Position numbers and translations under genes: made by a program. Below the pieces are notes generated by a model. That model made no database searches, was not told where the DNA came from, and saw only the letters and a list, made by a program, of their open reading frames with translations. Below are positions 21,285 to 31,758 of a stretch of DNA of 64,000 bases, in pieces. Position 1 is the first letter of the stretch, and every line of letters starts with the position of its first letter. Location of the stretch: positions 14,682,442-14,746,441 of the forward strand of contig CM053332.1 of assembly GCA_028583605.1 (NCBI GenBank), written 5' to 3'. The DNA comes from Dastarcus helophoroides. Lineage: Eukaryota; Arthropoda; Insecta; Coleoptera; Bothrideridae.

Positions 21285-21667
21285 GACTCTTTGAATCTGA
21301 GCGAGATATGCGCCCCGATCCGCCCCACCCTAAGTCAGAAAATGTCCAATATTGAGATAAACGTCGAAATTTTGAGAAACAAGTTGTAATTTTCAGAAAG
21401 TTGTATTTCAGTTACAAGCAATTCCAGGGGAAATTTTCTTTGAATTTTCGTCTTCTTACCAAAATTTACAATATTTCCAAAAAAATCATTATCAACACTT
21501 CCAAATAAATATTTTTAGTTTTTTATCAAAGGATCGATCAAAATTTGAGGAAAAAGGTAAATCTTGATAAATAAGCCAAAATTTACAAAACATCTAAATT
21601 TAAAAAAAGTCGAAATTTTGAGAAAGTCGAATTCTGATGAAAGAAAGGACGGATTATGAGAAATAAT
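21285..21667 (+). repeat. Motif block, plus orientation, with GGGGCGG-type landmark
   Basis: Contains GAGATATGCGCCCCGATCCG and CCACCCTAAGTCAG, the inverted counterparts of the landmark at 5397-5435. This links the block to the minus-oriented block at 4961-6110. Confidence 0.65.
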
Positions 21668-21866
21668 TTTGGTGGAACGGATTGGTCCTTGGTTAACTTC
21701 AAAAATTAAAATACAAATTATGTCCCCTGAAACCAAGAAAGGTTAAAAAGCACAACGCGTTTCGACAGCCAAGCTATCATCTTGATAGCTTGGCTGTCGA
21801 AACGCATTAGAGCAACCTTTAGTTGTGTTTTTTAATCTTTCTTGGTTTCAGGGGACAAGATTTGTA
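21668..21866. mobile_element. FB element, both arms, shortened centre
   Basis: The arms meet at TAGCCAAGCTATCATCTTGATAGCTTGG: the CTCT/CTGAAGA part is deleted from the centre, leaving a perfect palindrome. The outer right terminus is replaced by motif sequence. Confidence 0.85.
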
Positions 21867-21906
21867 TTTCGATTTATGAGAAATAAGTCGAAATTTCGAG
21901 AAAAAA

Positions 21907-22045
21907 CACAACAAAGGTTGCTCTAACGCGTTTCGACAGCCAACCTATCATCTTGATAGCTTGGCTGTCGAAACGCGTTAGAGCAAACTTTGTTGTGTTT
22001 TTTAATCTTTCTTGATTTCAGGGGACAATATTTGTATTTTAATTT
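21907..22045. mobile_element. FB element, inner part, tandem copy
   Basis: Repeats the inner ~120 bp of the preceding copy, with the same centre deletion and the same flanking phrase TATGAGAAATAAGTCGAAAT on the right. This indicates a local tandem duplication after the deletion. Confidence 0.85.
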
Positions 22046-22384
22046 ATGAGAAATAAGTCGAAATTTCAAGAAAATGTCGGTATCTCAAAGAAGGACAAAT
22101 TTTCAGGAATTTTAGAAAAAGTCTCCTCAGTTGAATACACATTTTCATTTAGCTGCATAAGTTAGGGGGGCAAGCGCCCTACCCTGTCCTATTCTAGCTA
22201 CGCCTATGGTTTTAAATGCACGACATCTTTATAAACGAATCCAGTAGATAACTATACTCAGTATTTTTTTCTTCAAAATATCAACTTTATTTCGAAAACT
22301 TTGAATTTTCTTGAACCTTGAAAATTCTCCACGCAAACATCAAGTTTATAAGAAAATATTTGGAAAAAAAGGAATTTTGAAAAT
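22046..22384. mobile_element. Element terminus (...CTACGCCTATG) with inverted partner at 4.7 kb
   Basis: Motif sequence runs to about 22130, then GTCTCCTCAGTTGAATAC, a G/C-run segment (GGGGGGCAAGCGCCC) and the terminus CTAGCTACGCCTATG at about 22209. The order is the reverse complement of 4732-4960. Confidence 0.5.
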
Positions 22385-22572
22385 TGAAATATAAATCTTG
22401 TCCCCTGAAACCAAGAGAGATTAAAAAGAGATACCAGTATCTCTCTGAAGATGATAGCTTGGCTGCCGAAACGCGTTAGAGCAACTTTTGTTGTGTTTTT
22501 TAGTTTGGTATCAGGGGACAAGATTTGTATTTCAATTTTTTAAGATAACCAAGGAGTAGTCCGTTCCACCAA
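22385..22572. mobile_element. FB element with intact right-arm hammerhead-like core
   Basis: The left arm lacks its hammerhead-like segment. The right arm reads CTCT-CTGAAGA, GATAGC/GCTGCC (one mismatch), GAAAC, ACGCGT, T, AGAG. The element ends TAGTCCGTTCCACC followed by an A-run. Confidence 0.9.
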
Positions 22573-23206
22573 AAAAAAAAAAAAGGAATTTTGAAGTTCT
22601 CTCTATGATTTTTCCATTTTTTCGAAATATATATTTTTTTTAGTTCTGCCAGGTGTAAATTTATAATTTTTATGTCACTGTTGACTTTTTTAAAATTTCT
22701 TGTTTAACGTTCAAAGTTTCGAAATAAAAGAATTTAAAGTCGACATTTCAGAATTATAATCAAGTTTTCAAGAATAAACTTGAAATTTTTTTATTGTTCC
22801 TTAAAGTTTTGAGTTTTTATTTTCCAAATTTCGACTTTTCCTAAAAGAAATTTATTTCGAAATTTGGTTTTTTCGGAAATGTTGCATTTTTTCTCGAATT
22901 TTTTCTCACAATTTGAGTTATATTTGAACAATTTTTTTTCAAATTCCAGCTTTACATTTCAAAGTGAGAGATTATGACATAAATTTAGATTTGGACAAAA
23001 AAAATGAAGTTTATAAAAATCTCAAATTTTCCACTTAAATTGAGATTGCAAAAAACGAAAGTTTAAGACAAAAAGTTTAAGATAAAAAGTTTAAGACAAA
23101 AATTCTTTCAAGAAGAGCCCTCGGTTAAAAATGATCCTGTTTGGGGGCAAAATTTCAATAAAAATCCAGAAATTTTTTAATCAAATCCGAGATCTCAAGA
23201 AGTGCT
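22573..23206 (-). repeat. Diverged motif block, mostly minus orientation
   Basis: Pyrimidine-rich words to about 22980, then mixed sequence with a short AAAAGTTTAAGA(C/T) triple repeat near 23053-23095. No coding potential. Confidence 0.55.
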
Positions 23207-23256
23207 CTAAAGGCATAACAGGGTTGCCTTTTACGAGTGGATCGGACTTAAAAAAG
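23207..23256 (+). mobile_element. Jockey-like LINE 3' tail fragment
   Basis: About 50 bp (AGGCATAACAGGGTTGCC, GAGTGGATCGGACTT, A-run) match the last ~50 bp of the LINE at 1039-2138 (AAGCATAATGGAGTTACC, GAGTGGATTAAACTT, A-run). It is a third, more diverged, severely truncated copy. Confidence 0.6.
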
Positions 23257-23290
23257 CCAAAATTTTGGGACTGAAGGAAAATTCTAAAAA

Positions 23291-23853
23291 ATTGAAATAT
23301 CAATCTTGTCCCCTGAAACCAAAACAGATTAGAAAACACAATAAAGGTTGCTCTAACGTCTTTCAATAGCCAAGCTATCTACTTCAGAGAAATACATCTC
23401 TCTTGGCGCGTTATTTTTTTGTTAAGATTAATCCACTCGCAAAGGGTAACCCCATTATGCTTTCAAAGCACTACGAGTAGGATGCTGAAACAAAGATAGA
23501 TGGCGATGAACCGCCTTCTTCAACAAGAATAGGTTGTAATTTTTGGAAAAAATTCCTTTCTATAACAAGTTCCATAACTTGGAAGTTCTATAGAAAAAAG
23601 AGTCTCCGCAGACAGAAGTCCTCTCTGTGTCAAGCTAGACCGCACAGGTATTTGCTGTCTCCGACTGTCTAGTACGCCTCAAGAATCTTGCCCTTGGGGG
23701 GATCAATCCTATTAGTTCCTGCGAGCATCTTCCACGATAGTACTTGTTAGAGCAACCTTTGCTATGTTTTTTAATCTTTCTTGGTTTCAGGGACAAGATT
23801 TGTATTTCAATTTTTGAAGATAACCAAGCACCAGTCCGCTTCCACCAAAATTA
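23291..23853. mobile_element. FB element split by a LINE insertion
   Basis: The left arm is 23291-23403 and the right arm 23750-23853 (TTAGAGCAACC through TCCGCTTCCACCAAAA). Between them lies a minus-strand LINE 3' end. The LINE sits at the FB site GCTCTAACGCG, with TAA on both sides as a likely short target duplication. Part of the FB centre is deleted. Confidence 0.85.
23404..23749 (-). mobile_element. Jockey-like LINE 3' end, same family as 1039-2138
   Basis: The reverse complement begins CAAGTACTATCGTGGAAG and runs through GGACTTGTT-type C-terminal sequence to GCGAGTGGATTAATCTTAAC, then an A-run and TAACGCG. It matches 1816-2145 with scattered differences and a ~15-bp insertion. It is 5'-truncated to ~345 bp and non-functional. 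Confidence 0.85.
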
Positions 23854-24095
23854 AGCTTTTTTGTTTAAATATTCTAAATTTTTGCTCAGTTTTTCGTCTA
23901 CAGTTTTATTTTGCTGATAAATTTCTACATTTCCTAAAAATCAATCTTTAAATATTGGTTTTAAACACTCTTTTAGAATTTACGAATTTATTGTCGTAAA
24001 AAATTTAATTTAAAAACCATAAATTTTCCTTTTAAGAAAAGTCGCTCAACGCACCCAAAGAAGTGTTCATGTCAAAAATAAATAAATAAATAGAA
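23854..24095. repeat. Inverted copy of the 6111-6395 segment
   Basis: The reverse complement matches 6111-6395, including CAACGCACCCAAAGAAGTGTTCATG. The FB terminus forms part of the duplicated segment. Confidence 0.75.
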
Positions 24096-24993
24096 GGAAT
24101 GAGCTATATCAGTCAGTCTCTGAGTAGAAAAAAAGATATACCATATCCCTTGCGAGCTTGCGAGTGCGAGTTAAAAATCGGTTTGATATTTTCTGTATCC
24201 CCTTACACTGGAAAATTCCAGCACGTTTCTGGTTTTTATTTTACCCGTCTGTATTATCTTTAGGCAGACGTGGGCGGTCGTCCGTAATAATTTCTAGACA
24301 AATCGTTTAATTTTCATCCCCCAGAGGATGCCACCCATCCCCTTCCTTCACCTCACACTTGCCGCTTGTATCATCGATGTTGCTGTCCTTGACCGGCCAC
24401 GAGTCCCATTTCCGTTCCCAGAAAATTGTGCAAAACGTGCGATGGTGTAGGCGATAGATGCTCGCGCAGTAATTCGTCAACGCCGACACCAAAGGATTTT
24501 AAAGACCTTGCTGTAAACTTGGAAGTCTTTCGCCTAGTTACCAATTTCTGCGAGGTTTCCACCTCCACCCACCCGTTTTTCGATAATGAATTTTCGATCA
24601 TCGAATTACGCGTTCATGTCGTATGATTAAATTTCGCTTTCGGTGGAAAGCGGGCAATTCTAATTATTTCGAAGCGCTAATACGTCAATTTGTTTCGCAA
24701 AATGGATGACCTTTGTTTTGGGATTTTAAAACGAGATAACGACGTACTTGTCGAACCATATCTCTGCAAATTCTATCACTTCATTTAATAACGTTCAATC
24801 TCAAAATTAGATATTATTTTTGAGAGAAATAATTTAGATAAAGTATCAAGGCTTTCCTGAAGGTTTTCACTCGTAAACAGTCAAGGGCGCAACACTTGAT
24901 GTATTATTGATGAATAATTAAGAGAGATTACTTCGAGGATGCCTTGGTTTTTAAGCAAAATCTTTGAAGTTGAATAATATATACTATATACAA
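24096..24993. other. Low-repeat region with a GC-richer island, no gene recognised
   Basis: At 24310-24640 the composition shifts to balanced, non-repetitive sequence. Both strands have open frames of 60-76 codons (+ 24426-24626; - 24307-24492 and 24371-24601), and I cannot tell which, if any, is real. None has a recognisable domain. The island resembles single-copy DNA and may be an exon or a regulatory element. Confidence 0.3.
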
Positions 24994-27513
24994 CAGGGAT
25001 GAGCAAGACGTGGCCCGCGGGCCACATACGGCCCGCCTAACGTTTTTTTGCGGCCCACCTAAGCTTGACTATTTTACGTAAAAGTTTTGGAAAAGATAAT
25101 GTCAAACAATTTGATGAAAAAAAAAACATAGGTTTCCACGATTCATGAAATATCTTGGACATGAGCGTAGGCAAAATTTTCTTTAATCGGGGGGGGGGGG
25201 GGACGACAACAATCATTCTAAAAAACTCATGGGTAAAAAGAAAACCTTCTGGCTTAGTAATGTGTTTTTTTTACTTAAAAACTACAGAATTGGGGACATC
25301 GCATTTTCAAATTAAAGTCAAAATTTGAAAATAAGCCCAGTCTTAAGAAAAAACCTTTTGGAGAACTTTAAGAAATGTACGAAATTTCGAAAAAATTGAA
25401 ATGTAAATAGAGACAAAATTTCCAAAAAGAAATTTTTGATAAAAGAGTTGTAATTTCCAGGACAAGTAGAATTCAGGTAAAAGAATGCAACTTTTAAAAA
25501 TATTGTTTTCAGAATTTTTATTTTATTTTAATTTTGTCATATTTTTGAAATTTTTCAAGAAATCTTTGTTTCAAGGTTTCCTAAAAATATTCTACTCAGA
25601 TTGTTTAGATTTGTATTAAAATTTCGATTCAATTTAAAAAAAAATAAACGAATTTTGTGAAAAAGTCTAAATCTTTGGAAAAAATTTCATTTTCAATGGA
25701 AATGTCCAGAAACAGATAAAATTGAACTTTGAGTTAAAAGCCAAAATTTGGAAAATAATATGAATTTTGGAAAAGTTCAAATTATTGGGAATAAAATCGG
25801 AAAAAACAAACACTTCGAAAAAAAATTCAGGGTTTTTGAAAATTACGTTACAAATTACAAAAAAAAAATATTGAACTTTCTAGGAAACATTCCAAATTTC
25901 TAAGGGAAGGTCCAATTTCAAGGAGGAAAATTTAAAAAGTTTAAATTTTCAATAAATCATATTGAAAATAAAATCCTAACCTTTCTCAAAACTCGAGACA
26001 TATGCAAAATAAAAAAAAAATCAAAATTTTTAAAAATCTAATTTTGTGAAAAGACGCAATTTTCAAAAAAAAGTCCAACTCCGAGAAAGAAAAATCGCAA
26101 CATTCAAAAACATTGTTCTCAAAATCTAAAATTCAGTAAAGATGTTGAATTTCAAGAAATCTTTTTCTCGAAATCCCCAAAAATATTTTTCCCAACAACA
26201 GAAAAGTGAACATTTTTAGATCGAAATCATTTGATCTAAAAGTCGTAGTTTATTAAAAAAGATAAATACTCAAGAAAATCAAAAAAAATTGATATAAATA
26301 AACCATTTTTGAAAAAGTCCAAAAGTAGGATTTTGATAAAAAAAATAGAAATTTCCATAAAGACAAATTTTGAGGAACAGGCAAATTTTAGGAAAAAGAC
26401 TATTTTAAAAAAATTCGAAATTTTGAAAATAAAGACGAATTTACAAAAAAAAAAGAAAAAATTTATTGATATATTAAATATTGGATTTTGAGATAAAAAT
26501 TAATATTTCCTGAAAAAGGCAAATTTTAGGAAACCAGTCAGAATTTCTAAAAAATTCAGAATCTAAAAGATCGAAATTTTTAGTAAATGTTCAGAAAAAT
26601 ATCCGAATTTGGAAAAAAAATTCGAGAAAACTTTGAAATGGACAAAAAGTTGGCCCAAGAAAGTCAAATTAAAAAAAAAAGTAAAAAAAGCGGTAAAATC
26701 CCAAGAAAAAGACGATATTGTAAGAGAAATTTAGCAAAAAAGATCTAAATTTTGAGAAAAAGCATTTAACCTTAGTGAAACTTCCAAATTCAGAAAAAAA
26801 GTAAATATTAAGAGGAAAATCGAATATACATTTCCTCTGGGCCCTCTGGACGAGTCAGAGGAAGACAGGCTCCTATCTTGCCTCAAAGGGCATCAAAAAA
26901 TGTCAAATGTTGTGATAACACATCGAAATTTTGCCAAACAAGTTGAAACTACCAGAAATTTGGATTAAAAAAAGGTTAAAATTTACAAAGAAATGTTTGT
27001 CCTTTCACAAAAATTTTAAATTTCTAAAAAATATACCTTTTTGTCAACAGATCAACCAGATTTCGAAATTAAGGCAAATTTTAATAAACAAGCTAAAATT
27101 TTCAGAATCAAAAAAGGGCGAAATTTTCAGGGAAAGTCGGATTTCGAGAAATGACGAAATTTCAGAAAAAAAAACCGGGAACTTTTAAATTCCAAATTTT
27201 GGCGGTTATGTTTGATAAAAGAAGGCAAATTTTATGAATAAATGCAAAATTTTAAAAGAAAAAGTCAAATTTTGCAAAAAAATATACAAAATTTGAGAAA
27301 AGGGTAGACATTTCGAAAAAATATTTCCAGGAAAGGATGAATTCTGAAGAATTGGAAAGTCCTCCGATTAAATAAATACAAACTTTCAGTTTGGTGCATG
27401 AACCAGGGGGTGCAAAGCACCCCAGCATTCATATTTTTCTCACATGTGGCCCGCACAAAATTTTTAGCCTTGTAATTGGCCCACTGTAAATAAAAAAAGG
27501 GTGCTCATCCCTG
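24994..27513. mobile_element. hAT-like non-autonomous element with motif-filled body
   Basis: The left end is CAGGGATGAGCAAGACGTGG followed by the GGCCCGCGGGCC / CGGCCCGCC signature. The right end is GTGGCCCGC ... GGGTGCTCATCCCTG. CAGGG(A/G)TG(A/G)GCA plus 'GGCCCGC' is a classic hAT-superfamily terminus. The flanks ATATACAA and ATATATAA form an 8-bp target duplication with one change. There is no transposase. The 2.5-kb interior is plus-oriented motif sequence, with a 14-G run at 25189-25202, a nested GC-richer patch (26835-26895) and a second element-end-like phrase at 27385-27430. Open frames at 26309-27188 are repeat artefacts. Confidence 0.8.
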
Positions 27514-27535
27514 ATATATAATATAATGGATACTA

Positions 27536-27608
27536 AGAAAGATTAAAAATCACAACAAATGTTGCTCTAATGCGTTTCGATAGCCAAGCTACCATATTCA
27601 TTGAGATA
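27536..27608 (-). mobile_element. FB element, inner left arm fragment
   Basis: From AAGAAAGATTAAAAATCACA to TATTCATTGAGATACTG. The hammerhead-like segment is damaged (the CTGAAGA equivalent is ATGAATA). Confidence 0.75.
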
Positions 27609-27710
27609 CTGCAGTATGATTTGTGAAATCTTGAATTTAAATATAGAGAGTTAAAAAAAACCGGATATTTGAGATGAAGTCTAAATTCGAGTTCGACAAA
27701 ATATTCATTA

Positions 27711-27861
27711 TACGAGGGTAAATCAAATATCAATCAGAATTTGTTTTTAAAAACTTTATTGATGCAAGATACATATATGAAAGTTATTAACTATTATTCT
27801 ACATAATCTCCTGATTTTGTTATGCATTGGAAGTTTTTTAATGCCATCATCAGTAAAAGAA
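27711..27861. mobile_element. Partial mariner end, upstream copy
   Basis: Starts TACGAGGGTAAATCAAATATC and runs ~150 bp parallel to the beginning of the adjacent mariner copy (27935 onward), then switches to ~70 bp of motif sequence. It is a second, truncated left end placed in direct orientation. Confidence 0.7.
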
Positions 27862-28059
27862 GGTCGAAATTTTGAGAAAAGGACTAAACTTGGAAGCAAA
27901 GTAGGAAATCTCTGGAAACAGTTCCTCAGCTGAATACGAGGATAAATCAAATATCCACCGGAATTTGTTTTTAAAAATTTATTGGTACAAGACACATACA
28001 TGAAAGTTATTAACTATTTTTCTACATAATCTCCTCATTTTGTTATGCATTTTTCCCAA

Positions 28060-28198
28060 CGGATTGGGAGTTTTTTAACGCCATCATCATAAAAAGAAGG
28101 GAGGGTGTTTGCAGCCAATTGCTCCCAAATGTCTCAACAGCAGCATCATCATGGAATGGATCACCTTCTAGAGCTTCTTTCAGTGGTCCAAACATTTT
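28060..28198 (-). pseudogene. Mariner transposase, C-terminal fragment
   Basis: The minus-strand translation gives MFGPLKEALEGD, then FGSNWLQTPS. These match the mariner C-terminus that normally follows the third catalytic Asp (CDYH-(L/M)FGPLK). A +1 shift after QTPS moves the reading into FYDDGVKKLP and RWEKC. It begins precisely where the fragment at 29989-30260 stops. Confidence 0.85.
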
Positions 28199-29988
28199 GA
28201 GTTTAAAGTCGAAATTTCGAGAAAAAAAAAGTCAAAATTGCGAAAAAAAGTCGAAATTTCAACAAATAAAGTTGTTGTCAAAATTTCGATATTAAGGTCA
28301 AAATTTCGAGAAAAATAGTCGAAATTTGACAAAAAAAACGAGATTTCGAGAAAAAGGTTGGAATTTCGAAAAAAAATCGAAGTTTGAGAAAAAAATTAAA
28401 ATTTTGAGAAAAAAGTCGAAATTTTGAGAAAAAAGTCGAAATTTGGGAAAAAAAGTCGAAAATTCGATAAGAAAGTCGAAATTTTGAGAAAAAAATCGAA
28501 ATTTCAAGAAGAAAAGTCGAAATTTGAGAAAAAGTCGAAATTTCGAGAAAAAATTCGAAATTTCGAGCTTAAATTCGAAATTTTAGAAAAAAAGTCGAAA
28601 TTTCTTAAAATAATATTTTTTTTTAATCGTTGGTCTTTTTACGCCTTTGTTACATTTCGGAAAAGTTGAAATTTCCAGAAGAAAGTCGAAATTTTGAGAA
28701 AAAGTCGAAATTTCGATATTAAGGTCAAAATTTCGAGAAAAAAGCCGAAATTTGGGGAAAAAAGTGAAAATTTTGATTTTAAAGTCACAATTTCAAAAAA
28801 AATGTCGAAATTTCGATATTAAGGTCAAAATTTCGAGAAAAAAGTAGAAATTTAAGAAAAATACGAAATTTCGAGCAAAAATGGAAATTTCGAGAAAGAA
28901 GTCGAAATTTCGAGAAAAAAATCGAAATTTGCGAAAAAAGTCGAAATTCCAAAAAGAAGTCGAAATTTTCATTTTAAATTCGAAATTTCGAAAAAAAAAT
29001 CGAAGATTTGAGTTTAAAGTCGAAATTTCGAGAAAAAAAGTCGAAATTTCGAGAAATAAAGTTCGAAAGTTTGAGTTTAAAGTCGAAATTTCGAGAAAAA
29101 TGTCAAAATTTCGATATTAAGGTCAAAATTTCGAGAAAAAAAAAACGAAATTTCGAGAAAAATGTCGAAATTTCGGTATTAAGGTAAAATATCGAGAAAA
29201 AAGTCGATATTTGAGAAAAAAGTCGAAAATAGAAAAAAAACCCAAATTTCGTGAAAAAAGTCGAACATTTCAGATCAAGGTCGAAATTTCGAGACAAAAG
29301 TCGAAATTTGAGAAAAACGTCGAAATTTCGAGAAAAAATCGAGATATCAAGAAAAAAATCGAAATTTGAGAAAAAAGTCTAGATTTCGAGAAAAAGTCGA
29401 AATTTTGAGAAAAAAAAGTCGAAATTTGCTAAAAAAGTCGAAATTTCGAGAAATAAAGTTGAAAGTTTGAGTTTAAATTCGAAATTTTGAGAAAAATGTT
29501 AAAATTTCGATATTAAGGTCAAAATTTCGAGCAAAAAAGTCGAAATTTGAGAAAAAAATCGAAATTTGAGAAAAAAGTTAAAATTTCGAGAAAAAAGTCG
29601 AAATTTTGAGAAAACAAGACAAAATTTAAGAAAAAAAGTTGAAAATTCGATAAGAAGGTCGAAATTTGGAGAAAAAAATCGAAATTTTAAGAAAAAAGTC
29701 GAAATTTGGGAAAAATTCGAAATTTTGAGAAAAAATTCGAAATTTCGAGAAAAAATTCGAAATTTCGAGCTTAAATTCGAAATTTTAGAAAAAAAAGTCG
29801 AAATTTCTAAAAATAACATTTTTTTTAATCGTTGGCCTTTCTACGCCTTTGTTATATTTCGAAAAAGTTGAAATTTCCAGAAAAAAGTCGAAATCTAAAG
29901 AAAAAGTCGAAATTTCGATATTAAGGTCAAAATTTCGAGAAAAAAGTCGAAATTTGGGGAAAAATACGAAATTTCGAGAAAGAATAAT
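28199..29988 (+). repeat. Nearly pure GTCGAAATTT minisatellite with ~1.2-kb higher-order duplication
   Basis: Short units of the form GTCGAAATTT(C/T)GAGAAAAA, ~17-20 bp, with occasional TTTAAAGTC and TATTAAGGTC variants. A non-motif phrase (ATCGTTGG(T/C)CTTT(T/C)TACGCC) at about 28628 and 29829 marks a higher-order duplication of ~1.2 kb. This is the least diverged motif block in the window. All open frames here are artefacts on both strands. Confidence 0.9.
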
Positions 29989-30260
29989 AATCGCATGGTG
30001 ATAAGTCGGGACTGTAAGGGGGGTGTTCTAATGTTGCCCAATGCATTTCCTTTAATTTTTGATGTGTCAGATTGGCTGAGTGGGGGCGAGCATTATCGTG
30101 AAGCAAAATCACATTTCTAACCAAAAATTAGGGCCCCTTCCGCCGATATGAACGTTTTTGCTTCATCCAATAGTAGGCAGTAGGAGTCAGCATTAACTGT
30201 AAGACGTTCATGCAGAAAATCGACGTGCACAACTCCTTTAAATCCCAAAACACTGTCACA
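29989..30260 (-). pseudogene. Mariner transposase, central catalytic fragment (DD34D)
   Basis: The minus-strand reading has a stretch HVDFLHERLTVNADSYC, resembling the mariner DFLP-x-G-x-TIN region. A stop follows, then LLHDNARPH (second catalytic Asp) and HPPYSPDLSPCDY (third Asp). There are 34 residues between the two Asp, the mariner spacing. Translation enters the minisatellite directly after CDYY. The first catalytic Asp region is not recognisable. Confidence 0.85.
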
Positions 30261-30675
30261 AGAACTGACGATGGCGTTCATTTTCTTGAGTTCTTCTTTC
30301 CAAAAATGTTTTGTGCCATTCATTATTTCATTAATTTCAATAATTATTGAATAATCTAAATAAATTTGTATTAATCTTAATACAAAAAATATTTGAGTTT
30401 TCTTCAAACAAGTATCCCCAAACTGAGCTTATAGTCTACGAAGAATTTCGGCGGGCTTTACACCTTCAACGGCAATAATGCGCTACGCAACGTGCGGATT
30501 AACCTATTGCTCACTCATTGTATTTACAACTGACGAACCGCGAAGAACGGAATTCGCTTGAGCGCTGGAAGTCACATGATATCCCCACTTAACATGTCTA
30601 AGAGTATCCGCACACTTTCGATGCCCTCATGGCGACATCACAGAAATTCCGGTTCATATTTGATTTACCCTCGTA
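30261..30675 (-). mobile_element. Mariner 5' region remnant and right TIR
   Basis: No recognisable N-terminal transposase helix-turn-helix. The sequence between 30300 and 30420 is AT-rich and may be a later insertion. The last ~250 bp lead to the TIR at 30675. Confidence 0.5.
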
Positions 30676-31549
30676 TATAAATTCGTAATTTTTGTAAACG
30701 GTAAGTTTCTTGGCAACATATTGGATTCAGACCCCAAATTTTTGATTTTTTATTCTAAAATTTCTACTTAAAACTCGAAATGTAGACTTTTTCTGGAAAT
30801 TTTGATTTCGTTTTCGAAAATTTGGTTAAGCATGTTAAATATGTTTTTTACTGAGACATTTAATAGGTATATTTTTAATTTAAGTTCAAGGATGAAATTT
30901 TGTGAACAAATAAGCCCAATTTTGAAAAGAGTTTCATTTATTTTTAATTTCAAATTTTAACTCGAAATGTTGGATTTTTTTCCGCCAATCATCCACTTTA
31001 TATTCAACATCTTAAGTTAAACTTGAAGAAGTAAAAATTAGGATTCAAACATAAAAATTTCAAAATAGAATTTGCAGAAAATCAAATATACTCGAGATTA
31101 AAATTAAACATATAAACATAAACTTGAAAGTTTGACTTTTTTATTAGTTATATTTTTTTTTGAAACGTAAGCTTTCTTAGACAAATTCTGAGCTTAAACA
31201 CTAAATTTCAATTTTTCTCTAAAATTTCGACTAAAAACTTGAAATGTAGACTTTTTTGTGGACATTTGTGAATTTCTTTTTTTTCAAATCTCTCCTAAAA
31301 TACGATCTTTTTTAGACCTTTCGAAATATGTAACATTTAATTTGTTTAAATAGTTTTCCCAAACTTCGGTGTTTACATTTTAAACTCGAAAATTTCAAAA
31401 TATACTTTTGTTTTTAATTTTTAGTTTTTTCTGACCTTAAATCTTTTTCTGAAACTATCTTTTAAAGATTGTATCCAGTTCTTTCTAAAATTTCAACTAT
31501 AAAAAAGAAATATGTGGAGTTAAATCTCGAATTTGTTTAAAAATGATGA
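30676..31549 (-). repeat. Diverged motif block, minus orientation
   Basis: Pyrimidine-rich words such as AAAATTTCTACTTAAAACTCG repeat with a loose ~280-bp higher-order period (landmarks at about 30765, 31230, 31490). No genes. Confidence 0.6.
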
Positions 31550-31692
31550 ATGTATCTCTCTGAAAATGATTACTTGGTTGTCGAAACTGCGTTACAGCAA
31601 CCTTTGTTGTGTTTTTTAATCTTTCTTGGTTTCAGGGGACAATTTGTGTATTTCCATTTTTGAAGATAACCAAGGACGACGCCGCTTCCACA
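31550..31692 (+). mobile_element. FB element, right arm only
   Basis: Starts TGTATCTCTCTGAAAATG and ends GACGCCGCTTCCAC. Core changes (CTGAAAA, GAAACTGCGTT) make the hammerhead-like fold defective. Confidence 0.85.
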
Positions 31693-31758
31693 AAAAAAAT
31701 GTTTTTTTGTAAAAATTTTAACTTTGTTCTTTAAACTACGAATTTAAAACTAAAATTT

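Larger units (their letters stand above)
27935..30675 (-). mobile_element. Mariner element, decayed, split by a motif minisatellite
   Basis: The left TIR TACGAGGATAAATCAAATAT pairs with the right end ATATTTGATTTACCCTCGTA (ending 30675). The termini begin and end at TA as expected for Tc1/mariner. The transposase reads on the minus strand: a central fragment on the right (29989-30260) and the C-terminal fragment on the left (28060-28198). Between them lie ~1.79 kb of pure minisatellite. Without it the element would be ~0.95 kb, so an N-terminal part is also missing. Confidence 0.85.

Noticed and set aside
28298..29871. Several open frames of 65-106 codons on both strands in the motif block
   Set aside because: Every frame of the ~17-20 bp motif is rich in K/F/S/N and often free of stops. 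The translations are repetitive and mirror each other on the two strands, so they are by-products of the repeat.
28199..29988. CRISPR-like array
   Set aside because: Units are short, degenerate and contiguous without unique spacers, and the context is eukaryotic.
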